Of a stretch of 54,395 nucleotides of DNA, positions 1-9,081 are shown one piece after another. Both the position numbers and the translations under genes were made by a program. Numbering within the stretch: the stretch's first letter is position 1; every line of letters starts with the position of its first letter. This DNA comes from Paracoccaceae bacterium (GTDB taxonomy: Bacteria; Pseudomonadota; Alphaproteobacteria; Rhodobacterales; Rhodobacteraceae), in NCBI GenBank assembly GCA_016938875.1, contig JAFGTV010000011.1, positions 1-54,395 of the forward strand, read 5' to 3'. The notes beneath the pieces are model-generated. The model ran no database searches. It worked only from the letters and a program-made list of their open reading frames with translations, and was not told the origin of the DNA.

Positions 1-110
1 AGCCCCGAACCGGATGCGAGCGGAAAAAGCGCCCCATAGAAAGCGCAACAGCGACGCAATTTCGACATCTTGTCGCTGATCATCGGGCCGACGGCGTGAG
101 AGGCCCTGCC

Positions 111-398
111 ATGTTCGATGCGATCCTTCGGCCCCGACGGGCCGCACACCAGGACGGCGATCCCGAAACCCGCGCCGCGGCCCTGCCCCTGGGGACGATC
201 GTCCTGACGATGGAGGGCGCGCTGCCGGTGGAATACCTCTCGGTCGGCGACCGGATCATCACCCGCGCCGGCGCCCGCACCCTGCGCGACATCCAAGGCG
301 AGCACAGGGCCGGACATGCCTCTTTTCGCCTGGGCTTCGATGCATCCGAAGTCATCTATGCCGACGGGCTAGAGGTGCGCACGGCATCGCCGCGCTGA
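111..398 (+). CDS. Short Hint-motif (hedgehog/intein-like) protein
   Basis: A 95-residue ORF starting at ATG 111; a GTG at 96 in the same frame would add five residues. Its middle carries the pattern GTIVLTMEGALPVEYLSVGD followed by RIITRAGARTL, which is the N-terminal strand-turn motif of Hint domains found in many Rhodobacterales secreted proteins. The rest of a Hint fold (block B with its His, and the C-terminal Asn) is absent, so self-splicing or autocleavage is unlikely and there is no Cys or Ser at a splice junction. The tail FRLGFDASEVIYADGLEV looks like a short beta hairpin. There is no signal peptide. I infer a small degenerate member of the family with unknown function. The gene is tail-to-tail with the NAD(P)HX repair gene. 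Confidence 0.6.
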   Translation: MFDAILRPRRAAHQDGDPETRAAALPLGTIVLTMEGALPVEYLSVGDRIITRAGARTLRDIQGEHRAGHASFRLGFDASEVIYADGLEVRTASPR

Positions 399-509
399 CG
401 CTGGACCCCATGCGCCCACCCCCGGTGGGATCATGGATATTTTTGACCAGAAGAAGATTAAAGCGCCCGCCCCATCCCGCCACGGCAAAGGCGCGCAATC
501 GGGGCGGCG
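399..509. repeat. Intergenic gap holding copy 1 of a repeated motif (435-456)
   Basis: The gap between two convergent genes contains GGATATTTTTGACCAG followed by AAGAAG (435-456). A near-identical block lies at 19880-19901. The core shared by both is GGATATTT, a short variable step, then GACCAGAAGAAG or AGACCAGAAGAAG. In both cases the sequence lies a few tens of bases from a gene end in a non-coding gap. It is A/T-rich compared with its surroundings. Confidence 0.6.
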
Positions 510-2081
510 TCACAGGCCCAGCGCGCGCAGCACCCGGGGCAGACATTCGGGCAGATCCTCGGCAATCAGCCCCGGGCCAAAGGCGCGCGCGGCCTCGACA
601 TGCAGCCAGGCGGCCATTCCGGCGGCCTGAGGCGCATCGATCCCGCGCGCCATCAGCCCCGCCGCGATCCCCGCCAGCACATCCCCCGCGCCCGCCGTCG
701 CCAGCCAGGGCGCCGCCCGGTCATACAGCGCGGCATGGACCCACGCGCGCCCGTCCGGGGCCGCGATCACCGTGTCCGCCCCCTTGAGCAGCACCGCACA
801 GCCCGCCCGCGCCGCCGCCGCGCGCACCACGTCAAGCTTGGAACAAGCCGGCCCGCGTGGGTCCGGCGCGGCCAGGTCTGCGGCCAGATCGGGGAACAGC
901 CGGGCAAACTCGCCCCCATGGGGCGTCAGCAGGCAGTCCGCGTGCAGTGCCGCAAAGAGGGACGCATCGGTGGCCAGCAGGCTCAGCGCGTCGGCATCCA
1001 GCACCGTCGGGCGGCGCGCCGCCAGGGCCGCGCGCACCAGGGCGGCCTCGCGCGGGCCGGTGCCCAGCCCCGGCCCCAGGCACAGCGCGCTGAACCGCGC
1101 ATCCTCCAGCAGGCCCGCCAGCGCCTGCGCATCGTCGCAACGGCGCAGCATGATGGCTGTCAGGTGCGACGCGCATTCCATCATCGCCCCGCCGGGGGCG
1201 GCGAGGCTGACCAGTCCCGCCCCGATCCGCAGCGCGCCGCGCGCCGCCAGCCGCGCCGCCCCGGTCCGCCCCGCCCCCCCCGCCAGCACCAGCGCGTGGC
1301 CGTGGCTGTATTTGTGTCCCCCCAACGCCTGTTTATCCAGCGCCCGGCCGGGCGGCCCGATCAGCGCCGTGACCGGCCCCGGCGCCGCGCCCATCCCAGC
1401 GGGCAGGCCGATATCGACGATGCGCAACGCGCCGCACCGGGCCGCGCCGCCGCCCTCGGCCGGGAGCAGATAGTGGCCCGGTTTCGCCCTGTGAAAGCCG
1501 ACCGTCAGGGCTGCATCCATCGCCGCCCCCAGCACCCGCCCGCTATCGCTGCACACCCCCGAGGGCAGGTCCAGCGCCACCGTGGGCGGCCCGCCCCCGT
1601 CGCGCCAACGCGCGCCATACTCGAAAAACGCCGCCAGCCCCGGCATCGACACATCAACCGGCCTGCTCAGCCCCGTGCCAAACAGCGCATCGACGAACAG
1701 GTCGGCCCCCAGCGCCCCCAGTTGGTCGGCGCGGTCGATCTCGGCGGCCCGGCGCAGCGGGCCCAGCGCGCCCCAGCGCGCGCAATTGTGTCGCGCGTCG
1801 GGGGGCAGCGCGTCCGGGTCGCCGCACAGGAACACCGCGACCTGCCAGCCCCATTCGTGCAAGAGGCGCGCCACCACGAACCCGTCGCCGCCATTGTTTC
1901 CCGGCCCGCACAGCACGACCGCCCGACGGGGCACCTGCGCCAGGTCGGGCCAATGTTCGAACATCGCCGCGACCGCGCCCCGGCCCGCGCGTTCCATCAA
2001 GGTGCGCGCGTCCACCGCGCCCGACTCGATGGCCGCCCCTTCGACGGCGCGCATTTGGGCCGCACTCAGCAATCGGTCCAT
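510..2081 (-). CDS. nnr: Bifunctional NAD(P)H-hydrate epimerase / ADP-dependent NAD(P)H-hydrate dehydratase
   Basis: A 523-residue fusion that repairs hydrated NADH and NADPH in the cytoplasm: the N-terminal domain epimerises the R and S hydrates and the C-terminal domain dehydrates the S form using ADP. The N-terminal YjeF domain shows GPGNNGGDGF at residues 59-68. The C-terminal ribokinase-like domain shows KGADTVIAAPDG and the anion-hole motif GAGDVLAG at about 464-471. The ATG at 2081 is chosen because GGAGG lies about eight bases upstream; an in-frame TTG at 2096 has no such site. The length fits the bacterial YjeF fusion. It is divergent from glnB, with a 15-base palindrome between them. 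Confidence 0.95.
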   Translation of the reverse strand: MDRLLSAAQMRAVEGAAIESGAVDARTLMERAGRGAVAAMFEHWPDLAQVPRRAVVLCGPGNNGGDGFVVARLLHEWGWQVAVFLCGDPDALPPDARHNCARWGALGPLRRAAEIDRADQLGALGADLFVDALFGTGLSRPVDVSMPGLAAFFEYGARWRDGGGPPTVALDLPSGVCSDSGRVLGAAMDAALTVGFHRAKPGHYLLPAEGGGAARCGALRIVDIGLPAGMGAAPGPVTALIGPPGRALDKQALGGHKYSHGHALVLAGGAGRTGAARLAARGALRIGAGLVSLAAPGGAMMECASHLTAIMLRRCDDAQALAGLLEDARFSALCLGPGLGTGPREAALVRAALAARRPTVLDADALSLLATDASLFAALHADCLLTPHGGEFARLFPDLAADLAAPDPRGPACSKLDVVRAAAARAGCAVLLKGADTVIAAPDGRAWVHAALYDRAAPWLATAGAGDVLAGIAAGLMARGIDAPQAAGMAAWLHVEAARAFGPGLIAEDLPECLPRVLRALGL

Positions 2082-2117
2082 GGTCACGCCCTCCAAGTTT
2101 CCATTTCGCCTTTTGTG

Positions 2118-2132
2118 TGGGCATTATGCCCA
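2118..2132. promoter_or_regulatory. Perfect 15-base palindrome in the nnr/glnB divergent spacer
   Basis: TGGGCATTATGCCCA is a perfect inverted repeat around a central T. It lies 36 bases upstream of the nnr start and 117 bases upstream of glnB, inside an A/T-rich stretch (TTTTGTG before it, AATATTTAGG after it) that contrasts with the surrounding G+C-rich sequence. Position and symmetry suggest an operator. It does not match the NtrC consensus (TGCAC...GTGCA), so the regulator is unknown. Confidence 0.45.
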
Positions 2133-2219
2133 ATATTTAGGCGCTTTTACTTTTCGCACCCGGCCCGCCCCGTGCCCCGCCCCCTCTGCAATTGTCGCCG
2201 CTCCGGGGAAGTGATCTGA

Positions 2220-2588
<369 letters not shown>

Positions 2589-2660
2589 GCCAATCCTATT
2601 GCAATCCGGCCGGGCCCGCCCGGTCAGAACGGACCAACCTAAAGAAGGGATGAAGGTCAC

Positions 2661-4067
2661 ATGAGCAAAGACGCAGTTCTCAAGACCATCAAGGACGAGG
2701 GTGTCGAATATGTCGACATCCGCTTCACCGACCCGCGCGGCAAGTTGCAGCACGTCACGGTGATGGCCGACCAGGTGGACGAAGATTTCCTCGAAGAGGG
2801 CTTCATGTTCGACGGCAGCTCGATCGAGGGCTGGAAGTCGATCGAAGCCTCGGACATGAAACTGATGCCCGACACCGAGAGCGCCTATCTCGACCCGTTC
2901 TACGCCGAGAAAACCATGTGCGTGCACTGCTCGATCGTCGAGCCTGACACCGGCGAAGCCTATGAGCGCGATCCCCGGTCCACCGCTCAGAAGGCCGAGG
3001 CCTATCTGAAATCCTCGGGCATCGGCGATGTCGCCTATTTTGGCCCCGAGGCCGAATTCTTCATCTTCGACGACGTGCGCTTCTCTGTCTCGATGAACAA
3101 GGTGTCCTACGAGGTCGATGCGATCGACGCCGCCTGGAACACCGACACCGAGTACGAGATGGGCAACATGGGTCACCGCCCCGGCATCAAGGGCGGCTAT
3201 TTCCCGGTCAACCCCGTCGATGACGCCCAGGACCTGCGCTCTGAAATGCTCTCCACCATGAAGCGGATGGGCATGAAGGTCGACAAGCACCACCACGAGG
3301 TGGCGTCCTGCCAGCACGAGCTGGGCCTGATCTTTGACAGCCTGACCACCCAGGCCGACATGTTGCAGATGTACAAATACGTCATCCACAACGTCGCCCA
3401 CGCCTATGGCAAGTCGGCCACCTTCATGCCCAAGCCCATCGCGGGCGACAACGGCACCGGCATGCACGTCAACATGTCGATCTGGAAGGACGGCAAGCCG
3501 CTGTTTGCCGGCGACAAGTATGCCGACCTCAGCCAAGAGGCGCTCTACTACATCGGCGGCATACTCAAGCATGCCAAGACGCTGAACGCCTTTACCAATC
3601 CCTCCACCAACTCCTACAAGCGCCTGATCCCCGGCTTCGAGGCCCCGGTTCTGCGCGCCTACTCGGCCCGCAACCGGTCGGGCTGCGTGCGGATCCCGTG
3701 GACCGAAAGCCCCAAGGCCAAGCGCGTCGAGGCCCGCTTCCCCGATCCGGCGGCGAACCCCTACCTGTGCTTTGCGGCGCTCTTGATGGCCGGCCTGGAC
3801 GGCATCAAGAACAAGATCGACCCGGGCGAGGCGATGGACAAGAACCTCTACGATCTGCCGCCCGAAGAGTTGCAGGGCATCCCGACGGTCTGTGCGTCGC
3901 TGCGCGAGGCGCTGGACTGCCTGGCCGCCGATCACGACTTCCTGCTGGCCGGCGACGTGTTCACCAAGGACCAGATCGAAGGCTACATGGATCTCAAGTG
4001 GGAAGAGGTCTACGCCTTTGAACACACGCCGCACCCGGTCGAGTTCAAGATGTATTACAGCTGCTGA
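2661..4067 (+). CDS. glnA: Type I glutamine synthetase
   Basis: A 468-residue cytoplasmic enzyme that makes glutamine from glutamate, ammonia and ATP, the main ammonium-assimilation route. The catalytic-loop region [19 protein letters not shown] and the NRS...RIPW segment are present. The adenylylation site NLYDLPPEE puts the modified tyrosine at residue 397, so the enzyme belongs to the GlnE-controlled GSI-beta class. It follows glnB, whose product regulates this modification. A strong intrinsic terminator follows 28 bases after the stop. Confidence 0.98.
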   Translation: MSKDAVLKTIKDEGVEYVDIRFTDPRGKLQHVTVMADQVDEDFLEEGFMFDGSSIEGWKSIEASDMKLMPDTESAYLDPFYAEKTMCVHCSIVEPDTGEAYERDPRSTAQKAEAYLKSSGIGDVAYFGPEAEFFIFDDVRFSVSMNKVSYEVDAIDAAWNTDTEYEMGNMGHRPGIKGGYFPVNPVDDAQDLRSEMLSTMKRMGMKVDKHHHEVASCQHELGLIFDSLTTQADMLQMYKYVIHNVAHAYGKSATFMPKPIAGDNGTGMHVNMSIWKDGKPLFAGDKYADLSQEALYYIGGILKHAKTLNAFTNPSTNSYKRLIPGFEAPVLRAYSARNRSGCVRIPWTESPKAKRVEARFPDPAANPYLCFAALLMAGLDGIKNKIDPGEAMDKNLYDLPPEELQGIPTVCASLREALDCLAADHDFLLAGDVFTKDQIEGYMDLKWEEVYAFEHTPHPVEFKMYYSC

Positions 4068-4094
4068 TCACCACCGCTAGGTGTAGCAGGAAAC

Positions 4095-4123
4095 AAAGAG
4101 GCGCCTTCGGGCGCCTCTTTATC
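4095..4123 (+). terminator. Intrinsic terminator after glnA
   Basis: A perfect 11-base-pair stem (AAAGAGGCGCC at 4095-4105 with GGCGCCTCTTT at 4110-4120) closes a TTCG tetraloop and ends in a T-rich tail. It marks the end of the glnBA transcript. Confidence 0.9.
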
Positions 4124-4160
4124 ATTTGTGGCAACGATTGTTTCTTTGTGGCCAATTCTC

Positions 4161-4176
4161 GTAAAAGTCCCTTAAA
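4161..4176 (+). promoter_or_regulatory. Weak CtrA-like half-site pair
   Basis: GTAA-N7-TTAA-A matches the CtrA consensus TTAA-N7-TTAAC at seven of nine positions. It lies 71 bases upstream of the ATG at 4247. With two mismatches in a short motif this could be chance. Confidence 0.25.
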
Positions 4177-4246
4177 TCGGCCTCACTGTCTCCACATTGG
4201 ACCTTCACAACGGCAGGATGAAACGTCCGACTACCGGAGCGAACCA

Positions 4247-5419
4247 ATGTCAGATTGCCCCACTTTGGTGGCGGCCACGCTGCTCTTTACCGACCGTCAA
4301 GAGCTGGTCCCGGCCGATCTGATTAACGAGTTTTCGCGCACTTTGCGCAATATTGGTCTGGACTGCCCGAAGGTAGAGGGCGGCACGAGTCCGAGCATCA
4401 CGCTGTCGAACGACCATATGCAGCTGAGTGTTGCGATGGGCGAAACCATTGTCACCGCAGAGTTGCTGCGCGGTGTGCAGCGTCCCGTGATGCCCCGCAG
4501 CACGGCCGCCGCCGTCGAGCAGATCCTTCAGGCCTGCGACAGCGCGATCACCGTAACGGCCCGCTGCACGGACACCGCCGCCGACAAGGGGATCGTTGTG
4601 CCCGAACGGGTGCTGGTTGCGGCCTGCTATCATATCGTGCGCCTGCTCGACCGAGAGTTGGAGGCGGCGTTGATCCACTGGCAGGCCACCGACACCCTCT
4701 TTACCGCAGAGGAATTCGACGCCCCGCTGCTGCCCTCCGACCCGAGCCTGTCGGCCAACCCGCCGTTGAACCGGATCGGGCGCGAAGGCGTGATCGAGAT
4801 CAACCGCGACCAAAGCGGCTTTGACCAGGCGGTGACGCGCCTGAGCGTGGTCGAGAGCGACGCCCAGAGTGTGGAAACCATCGACGTGGTCCCCGAAACG
4901 GCCGCGGCCCCCCCCCGGACGCCCCCCGTGCGCAAGGCCACCGCCCGGCAACGGCCGCTGACCCGGATGGCGGCCTCTGGCCTTCGCCAGGTGCGCAGGT
5001 TGAAAGCCGTAGCCACGTCAGAGCCGAAAGCGACCCCGCTCCAGGCCGATGCCGCCCCGAAACCCGCCGCGCGCCCCACACCGCTGACCCCCGAACAGGC
5101 CGAGGCCCGGTATGCCGCGGCCAGCGAAGAGGCCCTGCGCAAGGCGCGCATGGCGATCTTTGCCAGCGACCTGATCGAGACAGAGGACCGCAAGCGCCCG
5201 AAACCGCGCCCGGAACCGGGATTGGCCGAGCAATTGACCGTCTACGTGATGAGCATGACGTTGATGGTTCTGTCCTTCCCCGTGGGCTTTGGCGTGTTGA
5301 TCTTCAACATCATCGCCGGCGAGAACCTGCGCAACACGGCCCGCGCCATGGCGCTCACCGGGGTCGGCTTTGCCGTCAACGGCACCGATATCGCCCAGCG
5401 CCTGGCCGACCTGATCTGA
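4247..5419 (+). CDS. Unrecognised protein with one C-terminal membrane segment
   Basis: A 390-residue protein that I cannot assign. The first 170 residues form a compact globular part (LVAATLLFTDRQELVPADLI at the start, HWQATDTLFTAEEF near its end), faintly reminiscent of DUF4261-type proteins but not enough to call. Residues of about 210-320 are low-complexity, rich in Ala, Pro, Arg and Lys, and look like a flexible linker. Close to the C-terminus lies one hydrophobic segment, MTLMVLSFPVGFGVLIFNII, so the protein is probably tail-anchored with its bulk in the cytoplasm. ATG 4247 is chosen because GGAG precedes it; the longer reading frame from 4148 has no clear site and begins 25 bases after the glnA terminator. 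A GC hairpin without a T tract (CGTCCCC/GGGGACG) follows the stop. Confidence 0.75.
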   Translation: MSDCPTLVAATLLFTDRQELVPADLINEFSRTLRNIGLDCPKVEGGTSPSITLSNDHMQLSVAMGETIVTAELLRGVQRPVMPRSTAAAVEQILQACDSAITVTARCTDTAADKGIVVPERVLVAACYHIVRLLDRELEAALIHWQATDTLFTAEEFDAPLLPSDPSLSANPPLNRIGREGVIEINRDQSGFDQAVTRLSVVESDAQSVETIDVVPETAAAPPRTPPVRKATARQRPLTRMAASGLRQVRRLKAVATSEPKATPLQADAAPKPAARPTPLTPEQAEARYAAASEEALRKARMAIFASDLIETEDRKRPKPRPEPGLAEQLTVYVMSMTLMVLSFPVGFGVLIFNIIAGENLRNTARAMALTGVGFAVNGTDIAQRLADLI

Positions 5420-5610
5420 CGCACGCTCGTCCCCTTGGGGGACGGGCGCACAGCCTCAGGCCCCCCTCGACCCAGGACCGGCATAGCCCCGCCCAGCGCG
5501 CGCAGCGGGCGTGACCCGTCGCGCCGCCCCACGACCGGACCGGGTCCGGGTCGTCCCGCCCCGATGCGCGGGCGGACTGCGGCGGCCCACCTGTTGCTCG
5601 GCGACCTCGT

Positions 5611-6441
5611 TCATGGGGCTGCGGGTTGCGGGCGGGCCGGATCGTAGCCGATCGGATGCGCGTCCAATGCCGCCACCTGGTCCGCGTCCAGGCTGGCGCG
5701 GGCGATGACGAAGGTATGGATCGAAAACACCACCGCCCCGCTGACCGGCAGCCGGATCAGCCCCTGCCGCTCGCTGCGCAGATAGGGCGCGGGGCCCTTG
5801 ACCTTGGCGCGCGGGGCAGAGGCAGGGCGCGGCTGGAAAAGCGCCGGATCCTCGTAGAAATGCGCATTGGCCCGCCACAGGGCCCGGCCCGGCCGCAACC
5901 CCGCGAACAAACGCTCGACCCGCAGGCCAAGGCCCGCATCGTATTGCGGCACCGGGTCGTGGATCGCGCCCAACGGGCGGCCCAGCTTTTCGGCCAGCAT
6001 CCAACTGGATGGAAAACACAAGATCGCCCCGGTCAGCACCGGCGCGCCGCCCTCCCCCGGCTGCATCAGGCAGAAATCCTCTTGCACCAAACGGCCCAGG
6101 GTCAACAGCGGCGCGGCGCGGTCGACCCCCACCCGCCCCCCGTCGGGACGTATCACGCAATCGGCGCCGATACCGAAATCCCCGCGCCCGGCCAAAAGCG
6201 TCAGCACCGTGTCCAACAGCTCTTGCGCGGCGGCCATGGCCTCGGGCATCAGCCCATGCACCGCCTCGGGGCGGGTCGCGATCAGCCGCTCGCGCAGCGC
6301 CATCTGCCCGCCATAGGCCTCATCCAGCACCAGCCAGTCGGCCATTTCCAGCGGCTGGATGCCGGGCAGGCGGCGCATGGCGGGACTGGCCCAAGGGGTA
6401 TAGGGCAGACGGTCTTGCAGGATCGGGGGCGCATCGCTCAT
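5611..6441 (-). CDS. DUF3445 / haem-dependent oxidative N-demethylase alpha-like protein
   Basis: A 276-residue protein of the DUF3445 family, whose studied member is the haem-binding alpha subunit of a multi-subunit oxidative N-demethylase acting on dimethylamine. Recognisable blocks are the N-terminal PYTPWASPAMRRLPGIQPL, the central VQEDFCLMQPGEG and CFPSSWMLAEKLGRPLGAIH, and the C-terminal LIRLPVSGAVVFSIHTFVI. None of the partner subunits (flavin/iron-sulfur reductase, T-protein-like) is nearby, so its electron partner and substrate cannot be inferred. It is divergent from the hydrolase/OsmC fusion. Confidence 0.8.
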   Translation of the reverse strand: MSDAPPILQDRLPYTPWASPAMRRLPGIQPLEMADWLVLDEAYGGQMALRERLIATRPEAVHGLMPEAMAAAQELLDTVLTLLAGRGDFGIGADCVIRPDGGRVGVDRAAPLLTLGRLVQEDFCLMQPGEGGAPVLTGAILCFPSSWMLAEKLGRPLGAIHDPVPQYDAGLGLRVERLFAGLRPGRALWRANAHFYEDPALFQPRPASAPRAKVKGPAPYLRSERQGLIRLPVSGAVVFSIHTFVIARASLDADQVAALDAHPIGYDPARPQPAAP

Positions 6442-6576
6442 GCCCCGATCAATCCCGATCCCGCCGCCCGGTGCAACCCCCTGCCCTCGCCCGCGATCAG
6501 ATCATCGTGCGCGGGCCTTGTCCCCGGCCGCCGCGCGCCCCAGTCTTGACCCGACGCAACGTGCAAAGGACCGGCC

Positions 6577-7773
6577 ATGGAACAGTTCACCTTTACCGGA
6601 CATGACGGCCACCAACTGGCCGCCCGGCTGGACCGCCCCGAGGGGCCCGCGCGCGGCGCGGCGCTGCTGGCGCATTGCTTTGCCTGCGGCAAGGACATCC
6701 AGGCCGCGCGGCGCATCGCGCGGCGGCTGACCGGGCTGGGCTTTGCGGTGCTGCGCTTTGATTTCACCGGGCTGGGCCAGTCCGGCGGCGCGTTCGAGAC
6801 CACGACCTTTGCCAGCAATGCCGCCGACCTGATCGCCGCCGCCCGGCACATGGCCGAGATCGACCTGCCCCCCACGCTGCTGATCGGCCATTCGCTGGGC
6901 GGCGCGGCGGTGCTCAAGGCCGCGCAGGACATCGCCTCGGTGCGCGCGGTGGCCACCCTGGGCGCGCCGTTTGATCCCGCCCATATCGGCCACCTGCTGG
7001 CCGACGCGGCCCCGGGCGCGGACGGCGTGCGCGAGATAACCCTGGGCGGCACGCCGCTGCGCATCGGCCCGGATTTTCTGGACACCTTGCCCGAGGCAGG
7101 TCTGGGCCATGAAATCGCCCATCTGGACCGCGCCTTGCTGGTGATGCACGCCCCGCTGGACCAGGTCGTGGGCATCGAGAACGCCACCGCGATCTTTACC
7201 CACGCCAAACACCCCAAGAGTTTTGTCACCCTCGACAGCGCCGATCACCTGCTTTCGCGCCCCGAGGATGCCGATTACGCCGCCGAGGTGATCGCCGCCT
7301 GGGCCAGCCGCTATCTGGACCTGACCATGCCCGCACCGCCCCCCGGCGCGCCCGAGGGCGTCGTGCGCGTGGCCGAGGCCGACCCGGCGGGATTCCTGCA
7401 AGATATCACCTCGGGCCAGCACCACCTGCTGGCGGACGAGCCGCAGGCCTATGGCGGCACCGGGCGGGGCCTGTCGCCCTATGGGTTCTTGTCCGCCGCC
7501 CTGGGGGCCTGCACCACGATGACGATCCGCATGTATGCCCGGCGCAAGAACTGGCCGCTGGATCACGTCCAGGTCGAGGTGACCCATGACAAGGTGCACG
7601 CCCAGGATGCGGATGCGCGCAGCGGGCAAAAGGTGGACCGGTTTCACCGGGCGATCCAGCTGACCGGCGATCTGGACCCCGAACAGCGCGCCCGCCTGCG
7701 CGAGATCGCCGACAAATGCCCCGTCCACCAGACGCTGGAACGCGCCTCGCATATCGAGACGGAACTGCGCTGA
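6577..7773 (+). CDS. Alpha/beta-hydrolase fused to an OsmC-type peroxiredoxin domain
   Basis: A 398-residue two-domain protein. Residues 1-250 are an alpha/beta-hydrolase with the nucleophile elbow GHSLGG at 104-109 (Ser106), a probable acid at Asp193 and the base His224 in SADHLL. Residues of about 255-398 are an OsmC domain with its two redox cysteines at Cys312 (LGACTTMTIR) and Cys381 (DKCPVHQTLE). OsmC proteins reduce organic hydroperoxides; the joined hydrolase suggests an esterase acting on the same or a related lipid substrate, which is inference. This fusion recurs in many bacteria. AAGGA precedes the ATG. Confidence 0.9.
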   Translation: MEQFTFTGHDGHQLAARLDRPEGPARGAALLAHCFACGKDIQAARRIARRLTGLGFAVLRFDFTGLGQSGGAFETTTFASNAADLIAAARHMAEIDLPPTLLIGHSLGGAAVLKAAQDIASVRAVATLGAPFDPAHIGHLLADAAPGADGVREITLGGTPLRIGPDFLDTLPEAGLGHEIAHLDRALLVMHAPLDQVVGIENATAIFTHAKHPKSFVTLDSADHLLSRPEDADYAAEVIAAWASRYLDLTMPAPPPGAPEGVVRVAEADPAGFLQDITSGQHHLLADEPQAYGGTGRGLSPYGFLSAALGACTTMTIRMYARRKNWPLDHVQVEVTHDKVHAQDADARSGQKVDRFHRAIQLTGDLDPEQRARLREIADKCPVHQTLERASHIETELR

Positions 7774-7852
7774 GCAAACCTGATCGGCCCGCGCCTGCGG
7801 CGCCGTCTTGGTCCAAAGCCCCGGCCCCCGCCCCCCGCCCGGCGCATAACGC

Positions 7853-7880
7853 AAAAGGGCGCGGCCGACTGGCCACGCCC
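7853..7880 (-). terminator. Intrinsic terminator of bioY
   Basis: On the minus strand GGGCGTGGCC pairs with GGCCGCGCCC (one G-U pair) across an AGTC loop and is followed by TTTT. It lies 26 bases past the bioY stop, between convergent genes. Confidence 0.85.
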
Positions 7881-7905
7881 CCTTGTAACATGGTGTCTGG
7901 CAGGC

Positions 7906-8511
7906 TCAGCCGCGGGCGCGGCCGACCAGTTTCCACAGACCGGGGATCAGCAGGGCGGCGAGGCCCAGCTTGATCGCGTCACCGATCAGATAGGGCGTCA
8001 GGCCCCAGTCCAGCGTCTGCGCCCAGCCGCCGGTGAACTGGTTGAGCCACAGCACCCCCGGCACATAGATCAGCGCATTGCCCACCAGCAGCGCGCCCGC
8101 CATCCCCAGCACCGAGCGATCCAGCCCGCGCCGCGCGGCAAAACCCAGCGCCAGCGTGGCCAGCACATAGCCCAGCAGATAGCCGCCGGTGCCGCCGGTC
8201 ATGTAGGTGATGCCGTTGAGTTGGGCCGAACTGCTGGCAAACACGTCAAATCCCAGCGCCCCGAGGGTCATGTAGCCCAGGATCGTGGCCAGACCCAGCC
8301 GCGGACCGTAAGCCGCCGCCAGCGTCAGCACCGCAAAGGTGCCCAGGGTGATCGGCACCGGCGAGGGCCACATCGGCACCCGGATCTTGGCCGCGATCGC
8401 CAGCGCGGCGATCCCGGCCAGAACCAGGGCCACCTGTTTCACGCGCAGCGCGGTGCCGCCTTGGGGCAGCAGCTTTTCGGCAAGGACCGTGTCGGTCAGG
8501 GCTTGGGCCAT
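7906..8511 (-). CDS. bioY: Biotin transporter substrate-binding membrane protein BioY
   Basis: A 201-residue integral membrane protein, the S component that captures biotin, either alone or with a shared ECF energising module. It shows the family hallmarks: VPMWPSPVPITLGTF after the first helix, GYMTLGALGFDVFA, the glycine-rich TGGTGGYLLGYV, and a closing helix near LTPYLIGDAIKLGLAAL. About six hydrophobic segments are visible. GGAGAG lies upstream of the ATG. No bioMN or biotin biosynthesis gene is adjacent. Confidence 0.93.
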   Translation of the reverse strand: MAQALTDTVLAEKLLPQGGTALRVKQVALVLAGIAALAIAAKIRVPMWPSPVPITLGTFAVLTLAAAYGPRLGLATILGYMTLGALGFDVFASSSAQLNGITYMTGGTGGYLLGYVLATLALGFAARRGLDRSVLGMAGALLVGNALIYVPGVLWLNQFTGGWAQTLDWGLTPYLIGDAIKLGLAALLIPGLWKLVGRARG

Positions 8512-8595
8512 CGTCCATCTCTCCCGTGCAAACTGTTGAGGTTTCTTCTGCCCCAGCGCGGCGCGCCGTGCAAGCCCCGAGCAAGGCGGCGGCGT

Positions 8596-9015
8596 TCAGC
8601 GCACGTAATCCGAGCGCATGGTATAATCCTTGCGTGGCCCCGTGACGCGCCAGTGGCTGGACCACGCCGGCCAGCCGGTGAAATCATAGGCGCCCCGATA
8701 GAGATCCGGCGCGCAGTCATGCGCCACGGCGGGCCGATCGCCCGGCGCGATGACGTGAAACGGGCGGCCATCGGCATGCAGGACCGCGATCCCCGCCCCA
8801 TCGGCGCGCCACAGATAGCGCCGGGTGGCCGCCATCGGGGCCTGTCCGGGCAGGTGCAGATGGCCGTCCTCGTGATAAACCAGCCCGGCCTCGTCGGGGG
8901 CAAAGCGCGCGCGCCCCTCGAACACTACCTCGTGGCCCGCGCGGGCGTCCGCGATGACCCGGTGCAGATGCCATTCGCCCTCAAACTGCGCCAGATCCGG
9001 CACCCTGCCCCCCAA
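8596..9015 (-). CDS. DUF6314 family protein
   Basis: A 139-residue soluble protein with the family pattern: LAQFEGEWHLHRVIAD at the N-terminus, FEGRARFAPDEAGLVYHEDG in the middle, and a closing YDFTGWPAWSSHWRVTGPRKDY. The repeated short strands suggest a small lipocalin-like beta barrel, and its function is not known to me. The track start is a TTG at 9015; an in-frame GTG at 9003, four bases after GGGGGG, is an equally good start. It is divergent from purB with a gap of 66 bases. Confidence 0.8.
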   Translation of the reverse strand: MGGRVPDLAQFEGEWHLHRVIADARAGHEVVFEGRARFAPDEAGLVYHEDGHLHLPGQAPMAATRRYLWRADGAGIAVLHADGRPFHVIAPGDRPAVAHDCAPDLYRGAYDFTGWPAWSSHWRVTGPRKDYTMRSDYVR

Positions 9016-9081
9016 TGCTTGCCGCGCGTCCCGCCAAGCGGTATCAGACCGGCCAACCCCTCAGCAAGTTCAGGTGCGCCC

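Noticed and set aside
8221-9081. In-frame 5' extension of purB
   Set aside because: It runs antisense through bioY and DUF6314; the family N-terminus begins at 9082.
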